The position numbers and the translations under genes were made by a program. A stretch of 64,000 nucleotides of DNA, taken from positions 8,783 to 72,782 of the forward strand of contig CAZAQY010000010.1 in the NCBI GenBank assembly GCA_964486845.1. Direction: 5' to 3'. The notes beneath the pieces were generated by a model, which searched no databases, was not told the origin of the DNA, and saw only the letters and a program-made list of their open reading frames with translations. This stretch comes from Anammoximicrobium sp964486845 (GTDB taxonomy: Bacteria; Planctomycetota; Planctomycetia; Pirellulales; Pirellulaceae). How positions within the stretch are numbered: the stretch's first letter is position 1; each line of letters starts with the position of its first letter. Shown here piece after piece: positions 35,264-45,114 of this stretch.

Positions 35264-35728
35264 GATCCGGTTCCTCTCTCCGTCCGCGCTGTCCGCGAGC
35301 TGCGAACTGAACCTCTGCTACGTTGGTTGTCTATTGTACTTGCGAGTCAGGCGGTTTTCTTTGGGTTTTGGCCGCTCCGAGGCACAAACCACGGAGTTAT
35401 CGTCACAGCCCGTACAACCGCCACCGCAGATATTTTGGAGGGCGGTGTCTTGTCAAATTTGTCGGCAGTTTATGGTTCCCCTTGTTGATCGGCACCGCGT
35501 TACGGCGGCCCATCGTGTTTATCAGAAAGGCCGAAGACGCTGGCAGAAAGATGGGGTGACAGAAAAATGAGGAAACGAAGAAGATGGGTCTGCAGAAGGA
35601 AGTCGCGGCTCCGGCTCCTGACCTTGCCCGCATGTCATCTTCCTGCCACCCCCTCTTTCTGTCAGTTTGCGACTCTTCGACTCCTCGACTTAGCGCCTTA
35701 GTGACTCTTCGCCCTAGCGACCCGTCCC
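35264..35728. other. Intergenic region with purine-rich tract
   Basis: No gene is supported. Between about 35525 and 35610 the plus strand is strongly purine-rich (GAAAGATGGGGTGACAGAAA and similar), followed by a pyrimidine-rich stretch near 35635-35665. This gives open frames of low complexity that should not be read as proteins. The promoter for the exporter genes is expected at the left side, but none is clear. Confidence 0.5.
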
Positions 35729-37012
35729 TCATTTCGCGCTATCCCGGAGCGCCCGAAACAGGGCCAGCATGTTTTCCGTCGGGGTCGGCCCTTGGATGTT
35801 GTGGATGCTGTTGAAGACGAATCCGCCGTTCTCGTTGAAGATCTCGATCCGCTGGCGGACTTCGTCATACACCTGCTGCGGCGTGCCGAAGGCGATCGTC
35901 TTTTGGGTATCGACCCCGCCGCCCCAGAACACGATATCCTTGCCGAATTCCTTCTTCAGCCGCACGGGGTCCATTTCCGCCGCCGAGCACTGGACCGGAT
36001 TCAAGATGTCGAAACCAGCTTCGATGAAGTCCGGGATCAACTGGTACACGGAACCGCACGAGTGGATGAACGTCTTCCACTTGGATTTGGAGTGGATGAG
36101 CGCATTGACGCGCTTGTGGAAGGGCTGAAACAGGTCCCAATAGGCGGCTTTGGAGATGAACGGGCCGCGTTGAGTCCCAAAGTCGGTGCCGGTGATCATG
36201 GCGGCGTCGATCAAGTCGCCGAACAAGTCGATCAACGTGGCGACGTTCTGTTCGGCGATCTCGCATTGCCGTTCGAACACGGTCCGCACGTAATCCTTGC
36301 GAGTCACTGTGGAGATGTACCACTCCTCCACGTCGCGGATGCCTTTGGGGCGTTTCAGGAACGTTCCCGGAACCAGGGCGATGTCGCCGAACGCGGTGCC
36401 CGGCACACCCAGCATGTGCCCGCAATCCGGACGTTGCTGCAGCCAATCGCGCATGGCGCGGTAGTAGGCCAGATCTTCCTCGCCGAACAATCCGAACTCC
36501 TCCAGGTTGTCTTCCGGATTCAGCTTGTCTTCGCCGATCGGATCTTGGCGGATCACCGCATCGAAGAAGTACCCGCTCGCCGGCATGCGGCCGCTGGGCG
36601 GCACCGATATATCTCCTTCGGGGTAGATGTACGTGTCGCCCGCTTCGTCCTTGGTGACCACGAAATCGCCGGAGACCAGCACCTCGGTGCCGTCGTTCAA
36701 CGTAAACGGCTTCCAGTTCGAGGACACGGTGCCGAACAACGACTTGCGGCCGGGCACGCCGATCACGTCGATGCCTAACGCCGCCCGCAGTTCGTCGTCC
36801 ACTTCGCCCAACATCTGATAAGGCTCGATCACCTTGACGCGGAAATCGGGCTGGCCGAGGACCGCCTGGCGGAGTCTCGTCACAGCGGAAACGTGAATGC
36901 CGCTGACGGCCGTCGCTCCGAAGTCCACGCAAACGCGATCCGGCTGCCGGTGGTTCAGAGTGGCCTGAAGACGCTGACGACTGGTTGACGATCCAGCGGT
37001 AGTGGCTGACAT
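35729..37012 (-). CDS. Uroporphyrinogen decarboxylase-like (MtaA/CmuA-type) protein
   Basis: The 427-residue protein belongs to the UroD/MtaA superfamily of TIM-barrel enzymes; family members include methyltransferases acting on corrinoids. Diagnostic segments are RVCVDFGATAVSGIHV at the start, the potential metal-binding FIHSCGSVYQLIPDFIEAG, and DILNPVQCSAAEMDP with FGKDIVFWGGGVDTQ. True haem UroD is shorter and lacks the HxC motif, so a role in haem synthesis is unlikely. The ATG at 37012 has GAGGTG upstream; an in-frame extension is not conserved in appearance. The reaction is unknown. Confidence 0.8.
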   Translation of the reverse strand: MSATTAGSSTSRQRLQATLNHRQPDRVCVDFGATAVSGIHVSAVTRLRQAVLGQPDFRVKVIEPYQMLGEVDDELRAALGIDVIGVPGRKSLFGTVSSNWKPFTLNDGTEVLVSGDFVVTKDEAGDTYIYPEGDISVPPSGRMPASGYFFDAVIRQDPIGEDKLNPEDNLEEFGLFGEEDLAYYRAMRDWLQQRPDCGHMLGVPGTAFGDIALVPGTFLKRPKGIRDVEEWYISTVTRKDYVRTVFERQCEIAEQNVATLIDLFGDLIDAAMITGTDFGTQRGPFISKAAYWDLFQPFHKRVNALIHSKSKWKTFIHSCGSVYQLIPDFIEAGFDILNPVQCSAAEMDPVRLKKEFGKDIVFWGGGVDTQKTIAFGTPQQVYDEVRQRIEIFNENGGFVFNSIHNIQGPTPTENMLALFRALRDSAK

Positions 37013-37287
37013 GGCGGTACACCTCGGTGGAAAGGAAGCTGCCCGGCGTCCCGGACGCGCGCTGCGGATGAAAACCTCGACCGGCCAGCAGTTTATCACA
37101 CCGGCACCGTTGGCGAAAAGTCAACCGATCGCGCGACCCCCGCTGGTCACGTTGCCGGTCCGATCGTGTAAAATGCCCAAGATCTGCGGGCACAGAGCGA
37201 ATATCGTCCCGGCGGATACGTGGCTTGAAGACCCTGGCATGCCCTGGTGGTACAGCTCGAATCGTGACGAAAGTGAGGGTGTTTTCG

Positions 37288-39018
37288 ATGATTGGATCAA
37301 GGTTTCTGCGGACTGTGATCTGTTGTGTTTTGATCTTGTTTCCCGCAGTGATGGCGGCGGCGGACGATGTTCTCAAACTGATTCCCGATAACGCTTTGGG
37401 CGTCGTCGTGGTCAATCGCGTGGGCGAGACGAACGAAAAGCTGAAGTCCCTGGCGCGGCGACTGAAGGCGCCTCCGTTGGACTTCCTGAGCACTGCGAAA
37501 CTGACGCTCGGACTGCGGGAAGGTCTGGATGAGAAAGAAAGCGTCGCCTTGGCCGCAGTCCCCAGCACTCCTGACGGGGCGCCGGTCGCGACGGTCTTCC
37601 TGCCGGCCGCCGATTATGCGGCCCTGCTCAAGCGCCTGAAGGCGGCAACGGGAGACGACGGCACCGCCAACTTGTCGGTGGGCGACAGGGAATTCGTCGC
37701 AGCGCAGAAAGGCGGCTATGCGGTGGTTACCGAGGCAGCCAACAAAGCGACGCTACAGGCCGTGATCGCTGCCGCCAAGAGCATCGCGGACGCCGCGCCG
37801 GGTCTGGACGCATGGCGGGGCGAGAACGACGCTTATGCCGTGGCCACGCCCGGCGGCATCAAGTTCGCGCAGCAGCAAATCCAGATCGGACTGGATGCCG
37901 CCAAAACGCAGATGGCCAACATGGGCGAGCAAGGCAAGGCGGCGTTGGCGAGCCTCGGCATGTATGATTCGCTGATCAACGCCATGGACAAGGAACTCAG
38001 TCACTGTGCGGTTGGGTTGCGCATGGCGGACGATGGAGCCATCCACGTCGTCAACCGGACGCTGCCGGTCGAGGGCGGCACGCTGGCCAGAATCGCGTCC
38101 CAGGCGAAGCCGGCAAAGGACAACCCCATGGCCGGACTTCCTCAGTTGCCCTTCTTCGTGGCGGGTGGAGGCAGCTTCGCGCCCGCATCCATGAAGTCCT
38201 GGATGGAAATGTCGTTCCACATGATGCGCTCGTACCCCGGCGGAGACAAGCTCAGCGACGAGCACATCAAGAAGCTCTCGGAGATTTCGCTCAAGTCGAT
38301 GCAAGGCCTGCGTTCCATGGCCCTGCTGATGGGCGCCGGGGAGGCGGACGAGCCGTTGTACGCTGCGATGTTGTTCGTCATGAAGACGAAAGACGGCAAG
38401 GCGTACCTCGAAAACTATGAGGCCGCTCTGGGACAGATGGCAACGGTCTTTAAGGGGGCCGATTCGCCGTTGTTTGCGTTCGAGTCGGAGCGAATGGAAA
38501 TCGAGGGCCTGTCCGTGGTGAAATTGGCCATGGATATGAAGCCGTTCGTGGGTCAAGCCCAAGGCCCCGGAGCGGAAAAGATGATCGAGCTGATGCTGGG
38601 CAGTGGTGGCAAGATGAACGCCTACTTCGCGGCTGCCGATAAGGAAACCGTGATCGGCGCGTACATCTCGCCGAAACAACTGGTCTCGGCGGTCAAAGCG
38701 ATCCGGGACAACAAGCCGCAGTTGATCGACGAGGTCGGACTCGCCAAGACGGCCGCGATGTTGCCGGCGGGCGCCCAATGGGTGGGATTTCTGAGTCCCC
38801 GCGGCGGGGCCGCGTTCGTGTCGCGGATGGTCAAGGCCCTGGCGCCGCCGGGAGCGCCGGAGATTCCGGAATTGCCGGACACGCCTCCCATCGGACTCGG
38901 CGTCGCGCTCTCGCCATCCGGCCTGGATGCGCACCTGGCGGTTCCCGCTGCCGTGCTGGAGACGGTTTCCGAGACCATCCGCAAGGCGACGGCAAAGGGC
39001 GCAAAACCAGATGCCTGA
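37288..39018 (+). CDS. Secreted planctomycete protein of unknown function
   Basis: The 576-residue protein has a clear signal peptide (FLRTVICCVLILFPAVMAA, cleaved before DDVLKLIPDN). The mature part is alpha/beta with a repeated pattern of the sort ALGVVVVNRVGETNEKL and VATVFLPAADYAALLKRL. It is typical of large surface or periplasmic proteins common in this group. No catalytic motif is evident. The ATG at 37288 has GAGGGTG upstream. It converges with the oxidoreductase gene across a terminator. Coding status is secure; function is not. Confidence 0.8.
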   Translation: MIGSRFLRTVICCVLILFPAVMAAADDVLKLIPDNALGVVVVNRVGETNEKLKSLARRLKAPPLDFLSTAKLTLGLREGLDEKESVALAAVPSTPDGAPVATVFLPAADYAALLKRLKAATGDDGTANLSVGDREFVAAQKGGYAVVTEAANKATLQAVIAAAKSIADAAPGLDAWRGENDAYAVATPGGIKFAQQQIQIGLDAAKTQMANMGEQGKAALASLGMYDSLINAMDKELSHCAVGLRMADDGAIHVVNRTLPVEGGTLARIASQAKPAKDNPMAGLPQLPFFVAGGGSFAPASMKSWMEMSFHMMRSYPGGDKLSDEHIKKLSEISLKSMQGLRSMALLMGAGEADEPLYAAMLFVMKTKDGKAYLENYEAALGQMATVFKGADSPLFAFESERMEIEGLSVVKLAMDMKPFVGQAQGPGAEKMIELMLGSGGKMNAYFAAADKETVIGAYISPKQLVSAVKAIRDNKPQLIDEVGLAKTAAMLPAGAQWVGFLSPRGGAAFVSRMVKALAPPGAPEIPELPDTPPIGLGVALSPSGLDAHLAVPAAVLETVSETIRKATAKGAKPDA

Positions 39019-39039
39019 CTCGGTCTGCGGCTACAGCCC

Positions 39040-39074
39040 AAGAGCCCGGCTTTTTCGGAAGAGCCGGGCTTCCA
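39040..39074. terminator. Bidirectional terminator hairpin
   Basis: AGCCCGGCT (39043-39051) and AGCCGGGCT (39062-39070) form a perfect stem with TTTT in the loop side. It lies between convergent genes. Confidence 0.75.
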
Positions 39075-39085
39075 CCGAAGCCCGC

Positions 39086-40489
39086 TCAGACCACCGGCAG
39101 TTCGTAGCCTTTGCGGCGAGTCCGGTCAAGGAGGGCGTTGGCTTCGTCGCAGTTCGTGAACCGTTCCGCCACCGGATCCCACTTCAAGGTCTCGCCGACG
39201 CGGCCAACGTCGCGGACGATGTTGACCAGGTAGCAGAGCGTCGTGGCGCGCAGGCCGATTTCGATATCGGCGGTACACGGCTGGCGGTTCTTGATGCACT
39301 CGATCCAATTCTCGATATGGTAGGCCGTTTCCGGGCGCCGGTTCGGACCGGGGTTCTCGGGGGCCCGGACGATCTCCTTGGGATTGCTAGCGAGTTTGTT
39401 GCGGTTGATTTCGATCTTTCCTTGTTCGCCGATGAAGATCGCGCCCAGACCGGGCCCGCGGTTGCCGTCCAGGTGCAACCGCAATTCGGTGCCGCCAGCG
39501 AACTTCATCGTCACCTTGGCTCGCGGGCCCCTCAGCCGAGCCATGCCGTGGTAGTCGGTGCCGGTGTCGATATCGCCCGTCTCGCCGGCCACGGCCCCGC
39601 CGACGGTCGTGCCGGCCACGGTCTTGTACGTGTCGCTGTCGGCATCGACAGGCTCTTCCAGCAGCACCTCGGCCGGGCCGGTGTCGTCCGTACCCAGCGC
39701 GCGGTTGATCTGGTCGTAGGAGTGGGTGCCCCAGCCGGTCACGCCGAAGCACAGGCCGCCGCCGTCGTAGTCCCACCACCGCGCCCAGCCGTGGTGGATC
39801 TCCGGGCTGTAGGGCCGCAATTCGGCTTGGTTCGTCCAGATGTCCCACCACTTATCGACCGGCTCTTTGACGTCGGCGGAAGACGTTTTGGTCCAGCGGA
39901 ACGGACTCACGAAGTTGGGCGCCAGCACGGTCTTGATCTTGCCGATAGCGCCGTTCTTCACCAAATCGCTGGCCCAGTTGTTGATCGGCATCGACCGCTG
40001 CTGGGTGCCGACCTGGGTGACGCGGTTCAGCTTCCGCGCCGCCTTGACCATCGCGCGGCCTTCGGCGATCGTCAAGCACATCGGTTTCTCGATGTACACG
40101 TCCATCCCTGCTTGCATGGCCTTGATCGTGATCCAGCCGCGGGCGTGGGTCGTGGTTTCAACCATCACGGCGTCCAGCTTCTCGTCGTCGATCATCTTTT
40201 GGAAGTCTTCGTAGACGCCCCATTTTTCGCCGCCGGACAGTTCCTTGACGTACCTTTCGGCTCTGGCGATTTCGCAGTCGCAGGCGGCGACCACGCGGAA
40301 GCCCTTGACGTCGGCGCCTTCCCGGATGAGTCGCGATCGTCCGCCGCAGCCGATGACGCCGACGCGCACCGTCTCGCTCGCCGGCGCCGAGCCGTCCAAT
40401 CCCAGCGCGTGCGCCGACACCAACGCTGGCACCGCTAGTGCCGCACTCGCCTTGAGCATGTCTCGTCGTGTCCAGGGGTTTCGTGACAT
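39086..40489 (-). CDS. Gfo/Idh/MocA family oxidoreductase with Tat signal
   Basis: The 467-residue protein starts with a twin-arginine signal (TRRDMLKASAALAVPALVSA), so it should be exported folded with its cofactor. A Rossmann fold follows (VRVGVIGCGGRSRL), then the family motif MDVYIEKPMCLT and the C-terminal alpha/beta domain. These enzymes oxidise or reduce sugars and related compounds with NAD(P). Export of the holoenzyme is a frequent planctomycete variation. The ATG at 40489 has GGAGGA upstream and is confirmed by the signal. Substrate unknown. Confidence 0.9.
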   Translation of the reverse strand: MSRNPWTRRDMLKASAALAVPALVSAHALGLDGSAPASETVRVGVIGCGGRSRLIREGADVKGFRVVAACDCEIARAERYVKELSGGEKWGVYEDFQKMIDDEKLDAVMVETTTHARGWITIKAMQAGMDVYIEKPMCLTIAEGRAMVKAARKLNRVTQVGTQQRSMPINNWASDLVKNGAIGKIKTVLAPNFVSPFRWTKTSSADVKEPVDKWWDIWTNQAELRPYSPEIHHGWARWWDYDGGGLCFGVTGWGTHSYDQINRALGTDDTGPAEVLLEEPVDADSDTYKTVAGTTVGGAVAGETGDIDTGTDYHGMARLRGPRAKVTMKFAGGTELRLHLDGNRGPGLGAIFIGEQGKIEINRNKLASNPKEIVRAPENPGPNRRPETAYHIENWIECIKNRQPCTADIEIGLRATTLCYLVNIVRDVGRVGETLKWDPVAERFTNCDEANALLDRTRRKGYELPVV

Positions 40490-40672
40490 CTGCGCAGTCC
40501 TCCGGGTTTGTCGTGGATGATGGGGTTTGTCTCCATGTTTCGCATTCGCGCCGGCCCGTGTCAAGAGCCTGAGACCGAATCCCGAGTGGCGTGAGCGTCG
40601 TTTCGCCGTCCCACCGCTCCGGCCCACGGGAGGATTTGCGGCGATTTTTTCACCGAACTCGAACGATTGCCC

Positions 40673-40701
40673 TTGACCCGGTTTTCCGGGATCGGTAATT
40701 A
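40673..40701 (+). promoter_or_regulatory. Predicted promoter of the secretin gene
   Basis: TTGACC and TAATTA are separated by 17 bp. The secretin start is about 230 nt downstream, leaving a long leader. Confidence 0.5.
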
Positions 40702-40803
40702 ACCCATCGCGTCGATAACCAAGATGCCCAGCGAAGGGTATGACCACCCGCGCGGTGATCCGCCGCCGGGGCGCGAAGTCCGCCTTCGCACTGTCTCATC
40801 TTG

Positions 40804-40819
40804 ACGTGAGTTCTCACGT
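40804..40819 (+). promoter_or_regulatory. Perfect palindrome in the secretin leader
   Basis: ACGTGAG-TT-CTCACGT has 7-bp perfect arms. Position between promoter and gene makes it a candidate operator or RNA hairpin. Confidence 0.4.
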
Positions 40820-40916
40820 GCCATTCGGCGCGGACGCCCAGGAGGCGGCTGCGCTCGGGGACCAGGACGCGTACGATCGCGATGGCGAGAGGATTTGGTT
40901 CGTGCGCTTGTCGTAG
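40806..40916 (+). CDS. Possible 36-residue leader peptide
   Basis: A GTG-initiated small frame (SSHVPFGADAQEAAALGDQD, then 15 residues to TAG) ends 15 nt before the secretin start and just before its AGGAG. It overlaps the palindrome. It may be translated to couple with the secretin gene, but length and start codon make chance possible. Confidence 0.25.
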   Translation: MSSHVPFGADAQEAAALGDQDAYDRDGERIWFVRLS

Positions 40917-40931
40917 TTAAGGAGAAGCAAC

Positions 40932-43900
40932 TTGAAAGCGACCGCGTGCTGCATCGTTGGCTGCTTGACCGCATGGTTCGTCCTTCCGGCCATTCCGTGT
41001 CGGGCGGTCCATCCGCCGGTGACGGGGGCCTTGGCCGCCGCCGAGTTGGCGCTCGCCCAGGCGACTCCGGCAGCGGCGTCCCGCGACCGGCAGGAGGCCG
41101 ACCGGCTCGTCCAGGAGGCGCGGCAAGCGATGAGCCGCGGGGACTTGGAGGCAGCCGAGCGGCTGCTGTCCAGAGCGGAACGGCTGCCCGTCAAGTACGA
41201 CCCGTTGTACGAGAAGTTCCAGGACACTCCCGCCAAGGCGCGACAGGCGCTGCGCGAACTGCAGGTGGCCCGGACACGGGACGACCGCAACCGTCCCAGC
41301 GGACGCTTTTCGCCCACGCTCAGCGGGCGCAATCCGCCGAGTACCGCTGCGCCGCGGGCCGACACCGCTCCGTCGGGCAACGGCGCTGGGGCGCTGGACA
41401 CGCTGACAGACGATGCCAAATCCCGAGCCAAAGCCTTGCTGGAAAAAGGCCGGTTGGCGCTGCAGCAAGGCGACCTCACGGGCGCCACGGCCTGGTGCCA
41501 GAAGGCGATCGGCCTGAACGCGGCCTTCGAGCCGGGCGAGTACTCGCCGGCCGCCTTGGCGGACGAGTTGCGGCGGGCCGGCGTCGCGCCGGAGAGGCTC
41601 GTCGCGGCCAGCCCCGCACCGCTTGGACCGGCGGCACCGAAGCCGGACGATTTTGCGCCGGAACGGCTCGCGGCTTGGCCTTCGCCCGCCACGGGCACCG
41701 CCGCCGACTTGCATTCCAGCGCTTTCCGGAACACCTTGGTCGATCGTCCCCAGGACGTCGCAGCCACGCCTGATCCGCTCCGCGCCGGCAGCCTGTCCCC
41801 CGCGCCTTACGAGCCGTCACCGGCCGCCGGCTCGCCGGGCGAACCCCGGCGACTGCCCTCGATTCCGGTCGCCGGTCTGGCCGCCCACGAGGAAGCGTTG
41901 CGCCTGCTGGCCTTGGCCCGGTCCGCCCTGGACCGCGGCGACGCTCAGGGCGCATGGCAGTTGGCCGAACGCGCCCGAGCGCTGCAGGTTCCGGACGAAG
42001 CGTATGGCCCGAATGAGCCACGGCCCGAGCACTTGCTGATGGAGATTCACAGTGTGCTCAGCCGGCGAGCCCCCGCCGCGGCGACTGCGCCGTCAGGCGT
42101 CGTCCCGGCGTACGACCCCGGTACGGCCGCTAGCAATCCGTACCCGGTCCGACAAGGGCTGTACGATCCGGCGCAAGACCGCTCGCGGACCCAGTCGGCG
42201 CAAGCGCTGGGACGCCCGGCCGGCGCCGCGGGCCCGCCGGCCGGCGGCCAGGGCCAGGAACTGTATCGGCAAGGTCTGGCGGCGTTGGAACGGCAAGACC
42301 GCCCTGCGGCCCTGCAGTTGTTCTCCGAAGCCTGGAAACACGAAGCGGAATTGGACCCGGCGACCCGTCAGTCGCTCCGTGACAAACTCACCCTCCTCCG
42401 CGTCGCCGCGCCGGCCGCGCCGGCGGCGGGGATGGGCGGGTCGGCGCTGGAACAGGTGGACGCCGAGCAGCGGCTGTTGCGCGACAAACTGTTCCGCGAC
42501 ATCACCCGCGAACAAAGCGCCGCCGAGAAGATGCGGCAGACCGATCCGCGCGGGGCCCTGACGCGACTGCAGCGGCTCCGCGAGCAAGTCGAGCAGGACA
42601 CGCTGGACCCGACCTTGAGGCGGCAAATGCTGAACCTGGTCGACCGCAGTATCCGCGAGACGGAAGGGTACATCGAACTCAACCTGGGCGACATCGAACT
42701 GAAGGAGCGCAACCAGTCCGCCACGGAAGAGATTGAACGTAGAAAACAGGACAAGCTCGACAAACAAAACAAGCTGGCCGAGTTGGTGGAACAGTTCAAC
42801 GATCTGATTGACGAGCAGCGGTTCTCCGAGGCCGAGGTGATCGCCAAACAGGCTCGCGAGTTGGAGCCGGAATCCGAGGTGGTCCGCAGCATGCTGTTGA
42901 CCAGCAAGTTCGCCTGGCGGGTGCAGGAGCAGAATGCCATCCGGGACAACAAGGAAAAGGGTTTCTATGATACGATGACCGCCGTCGAGGAATCGGGAGT
43001 TCCTTTCGACGACCGCCGTCCCCTGGTGTTCGGGGACGTCAAGGATTGGACCAAGTTGTCCCTGACGCGCGGCGATTGGCTTCGCGAGCAGCGGTCCCGG
43101 TTGACCCCGGCCGAGATGGAAATCCAGAAAGCGCTCAAGACCGAGGTGGACGTCAAGTTTGAAAACCGTCCGCTGTCGGAGGTGATGGAAACGCTGGGCC
43201 GGCTGGCCGGGGTCAACGTGTTCCTGGATCCGCAGGGCCTGCACGCCGAGGGCATCACGACCGACGAGGCGGTGAGCATCAACCTGACGCAGCCGATCTC
43301 GCTGCGCAGCGCCCTGAACCTGATCCTGGAGCCGCTGCACCTGAGCTACGTGATCCAGAACGAGGTGTTGCGGGTGACCAGCGGGCAAACGCGTGACGCC
43401 AACGTCTATCCGCGCGTGTACAACGTCGCAGACCTGGTGATCCCCATTCCGAACTTTATTCCCAGTTATAACATCGGCCTGCCCGGGGCCATCCGGGAAG
43501 CGATCAACGCCACCGGAACGAACCGTACCATGGTTGCGTCGCAAACCGTGCCCTTGACGTTGTCCGCCAACGAAACGGATCCGCAGGCCCCGGCCAACGC
43601 GTCCGTTTTGGCGCAGATGAGCACCTCCGGCATGTTGCCGGGCGCCACCTCGCGCTCGCCGCAGCCGCTGGGCTACGCCCCCGGCAGCATGGGTGGAGCC
43701 AGCATGGCCGATTTCGACACGTTGATCGACTTGATCACGTCCACGATCGCCCCGCAGTCCTGGGACACGGTAGGGGGGCCGGGCTCGATCGAAGGCTTCC
43801 CGACCAACCTCAGCTTGGTGGTCAGCCAGACGCAGGAAGTCCACGAGCAGATCGCCGACCTGCTGGATCAGCTCCGCCGCCTGCAGGACTTGCAGGTCAC

Positions 43901-44867
43901 CATCGAAGTCCGCTTCATCACCCTGAACGATTCCTTCTACGAACGGATCGGCATCGACTTCGACTTCGAGATCGACGACAACACCGGTCAGATCGCGGGC
44001 CAGAACCCGATCATTCCCGACAACACCGGTCCCAGTATGGCGTTCGGCTTGGATAGCACCGGCTTGCCGACCGCCGACTTCGATTATGCCTATACGCAGG
44101 ACCTGTTCGGGTCCGCGATTCCGCAGTTCGGCGGGTTCGACGCCGCCACGGCAGCCAACTTCGGCTTCGCGATCCTCAGCGACATCGAGGTGTTCTTCCT
44201 GCTCCAAGCCGCGCAAGGCGACCGCCGCACGAACGTCCTGCAGGCCCCGAAAGTGACGCTGTTCAACGGCCAGATGGGAATTGTGATGGACAACTCCCAG
44301 CGGCCCTTCGTGACCAGCATCATCCCGGTGGTCGGGGATTTTGCCGCCGCCCAGCAGCCGGTGGTCGTGGTGCTGAATGAAGGCACCACGCTCAGCGTCC
44401 AGGCCGTGGTCTCGCCCGACCGGCGGTTCGTGCGTCTGACGCTGGTTCCTTTCTTCAGCACGATCGGCGCCGTGGACACCTTTACCTTCCACGGCCGGGT
44501 CTCGTCCGATTCAGGGACCACGGTGGCGGACCCGACGAACGAAGCCCAAAACGTGACAAACAACCAGCAGCGCATCGTCGAGGGCACCACGGTGCAGTTG
44601 CCGACGTTCAATTTCACGACCGTGTCCACCACCGTCAGCGTGCCGGACGGCGGCACGGTGCTCCTGGGCGGCATCAAGCGGTTGAGCGAGGGCCGCACCG
44701 AACGCGGCGTACCGATGCTGAGCAAGATCCCCTACATCAACCGCCTGTTCAGAAACGTCGGTATCGGCCGCGATGCCCAAAGTCTGATGATGATGGTCAC
44801 GCCGCGGATCATCATCCAGGAAGAAGAGGAATTCCTCCAGACCGGCTACGACAGCTCGCAACAATAA
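40932..44867 (+). CDS. Secretin (GspD/PilQ-type) with long TPR N-terminal region
   Basis: The 1311-residue product forms an outer-membrane pore ring. It begins with a signal peptide and then a repeat-rich region of about 700 residues with TPR-like helices (READRLVQEARQAMSRG-type pattern) and Pro/Ala linkers. An STN/N0-like domain starts near residue 740 (VKFENRPLSEVMETLGRLAG). The secretin core follows, with LQVTIEVRFITLNDSFYERI and the C-terminal signature VPDGGTVLLGGIKR and GVPMLSKIPYINRLFRN (about residues 1236-1270). The start is TTG at 40932 with AGGAG upstream. No other Type II secretion or pilus genes are adjacent. Class is clear; pathway is not. Confidence 0.9.
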   Translation: MKATACCIVGCLTAWFVLPAIPCRAVHPPVTGALAAAELALAQATPAAASRDRQEADRLVQEARQAMSRGDLEAAERLLSRAERLPVKYDPLYEKFQDTPAKARQALRELQVARTRDDRNRPSGRFSPTLSGRNPPSTAAPRADTAPSGNGAGALDTLTDDAKSRAKALLEKGRLALQQGDLTGATAWCQKAIGLNAAFEPGEYSPAALADELRRAGVAPERLVAASPAPLGPAAPKPDDFAPERLAAWPSPATGTAADLHSSAFRNTLVDRPQDVAATPDPLRAGSLSPAPYEPSPAAGSPGEPRRLPSIPVAGLAAHEEALRLLALARSALDRGDAQGAWQLAERARALQVPDEAYGPNEPRPEHLLMEIHSVLSRRAPAAATAPSGVVPAYDPGTAASNPYPVRQGLYDPAQDRSRTQSAQALGRPAGAAGPPAGGQGQELYRQGLAALERQDRPAALQLFSEAWKHEAELDPATRQSLRDKLTLLRVAAPAAPAAGMGGSALEQVDAEQRLLRDKLFRDITREQSAAEKMRQTDPRGALTRLQRLREQVEQDTLDPTLRRQMLNLVDRSIRETEGYIELNLGDIELKERNQSATEEIERRKQDKLDKQNKLAELVEQFNDLIDEQRFSEAEVIAKQARELEPESEVVRSMLLTSKFAWRVQEQNAIRDNKEKGFYDTMTAVEESGVPFDDRRPLVFGDVKDWTKLSLTRGDWLREQRSRLTPAEMEIQKALKTEVDVKFENRPLSEVMETLGRLAGVNVFLDPQGLHAEGITTDEAVSINLTQPISLRSALNLILEPLHLSYVIQNEVLRVTSGQTRDANVYPRVYNVADLVIPIPNFIPSYNIGLPGAIREAINATGTNRTMVASQTVPLTLSANETDPQAPANASVLAQMSTSGMLPGATSRSPQPLGYAPGSMGGASMADFDTLIDLITSTIAPQSWDTVGGPGSIEGFPTNLSLVVSQTQEVHEQIADLLDQLRRLQDLQVTIEVRFITLNDSFYERIGIDFDFEIDDNTGQIAGQNPIIPDNTGPSMAFGLDSTGLPTADFDYAYTQDLFGSAIPQFGGFDAATAANFGFAILSDIEVFFLLQAAQGDRRTNVLQAPKVTLFNGQMGIVMDNSQRPFVTSIIPVVGDFAAAQQPVVVVLNEGTTLSVQAVVSPDRRFVRLTLVPFFSTIGAVDTFTFHGRVSSDSGTTVADPTNEAQNVTNNQQRIVEGTTVQLPTFNFTTVSTTVSVPDGGTVLLGGIKRLSEGRTERGVPMLSKIPYINRLFRNVGIGRDAQSLMMMVTPRIIIQEEEEFLQTGYDSSQQ

Positions 44868-44875
44868 TCCGCAGT

Positions 44876-45065
44876 CACGGGATGCGGGTCACGAGATACG
44901 GGATGCGAGACCAAAACAGCTCGCGACCCTGTCGCCGGCGCGACGGGGAGGATACGAGTGCCTTTACCGCGCCGGCCCCGTGATGCGCATCTCGCAACCC
45001 GCGTCCCGCATCCCGCATCCCGAAACCCGCGTCCCGCGTCCCGCATCTCGAAACCCGCGTCCCCG
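44876..45065. repeat. Low-complexity CGGGATGCG-type repeats in inverted arrangement
   Basis: The left block (44876-44912) has GGGATGCGGG and GGGATGCGAG units. The right block (44990-45065) has repeated CCCGCATCCCG, CCCGCGTCCCG and CGAAACCCGCGTCCC units. The two blocks are complementary over much of their length and could form a long imperfect stem after the secretin stop. Confidence 0.65.
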
Positions 45066-45114
45066 CTCACGCCGCCTTGTAGCCGTTCGCCACGTGGGGC
45101 GTGCGCCGCCGGCT

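Noticed and set aside
35403..35732. Minus-strand frame rich in Phe/Cys/Pro
   Set aside because: It comes from a pyrimidine-rich low-complexity tract and looks like no protein.
37166..37174. Promoter TGTAAAAT before the secreted protein gene
   Set aside because: A good extended -10, but no acceptable -35 at 16-18 bp.
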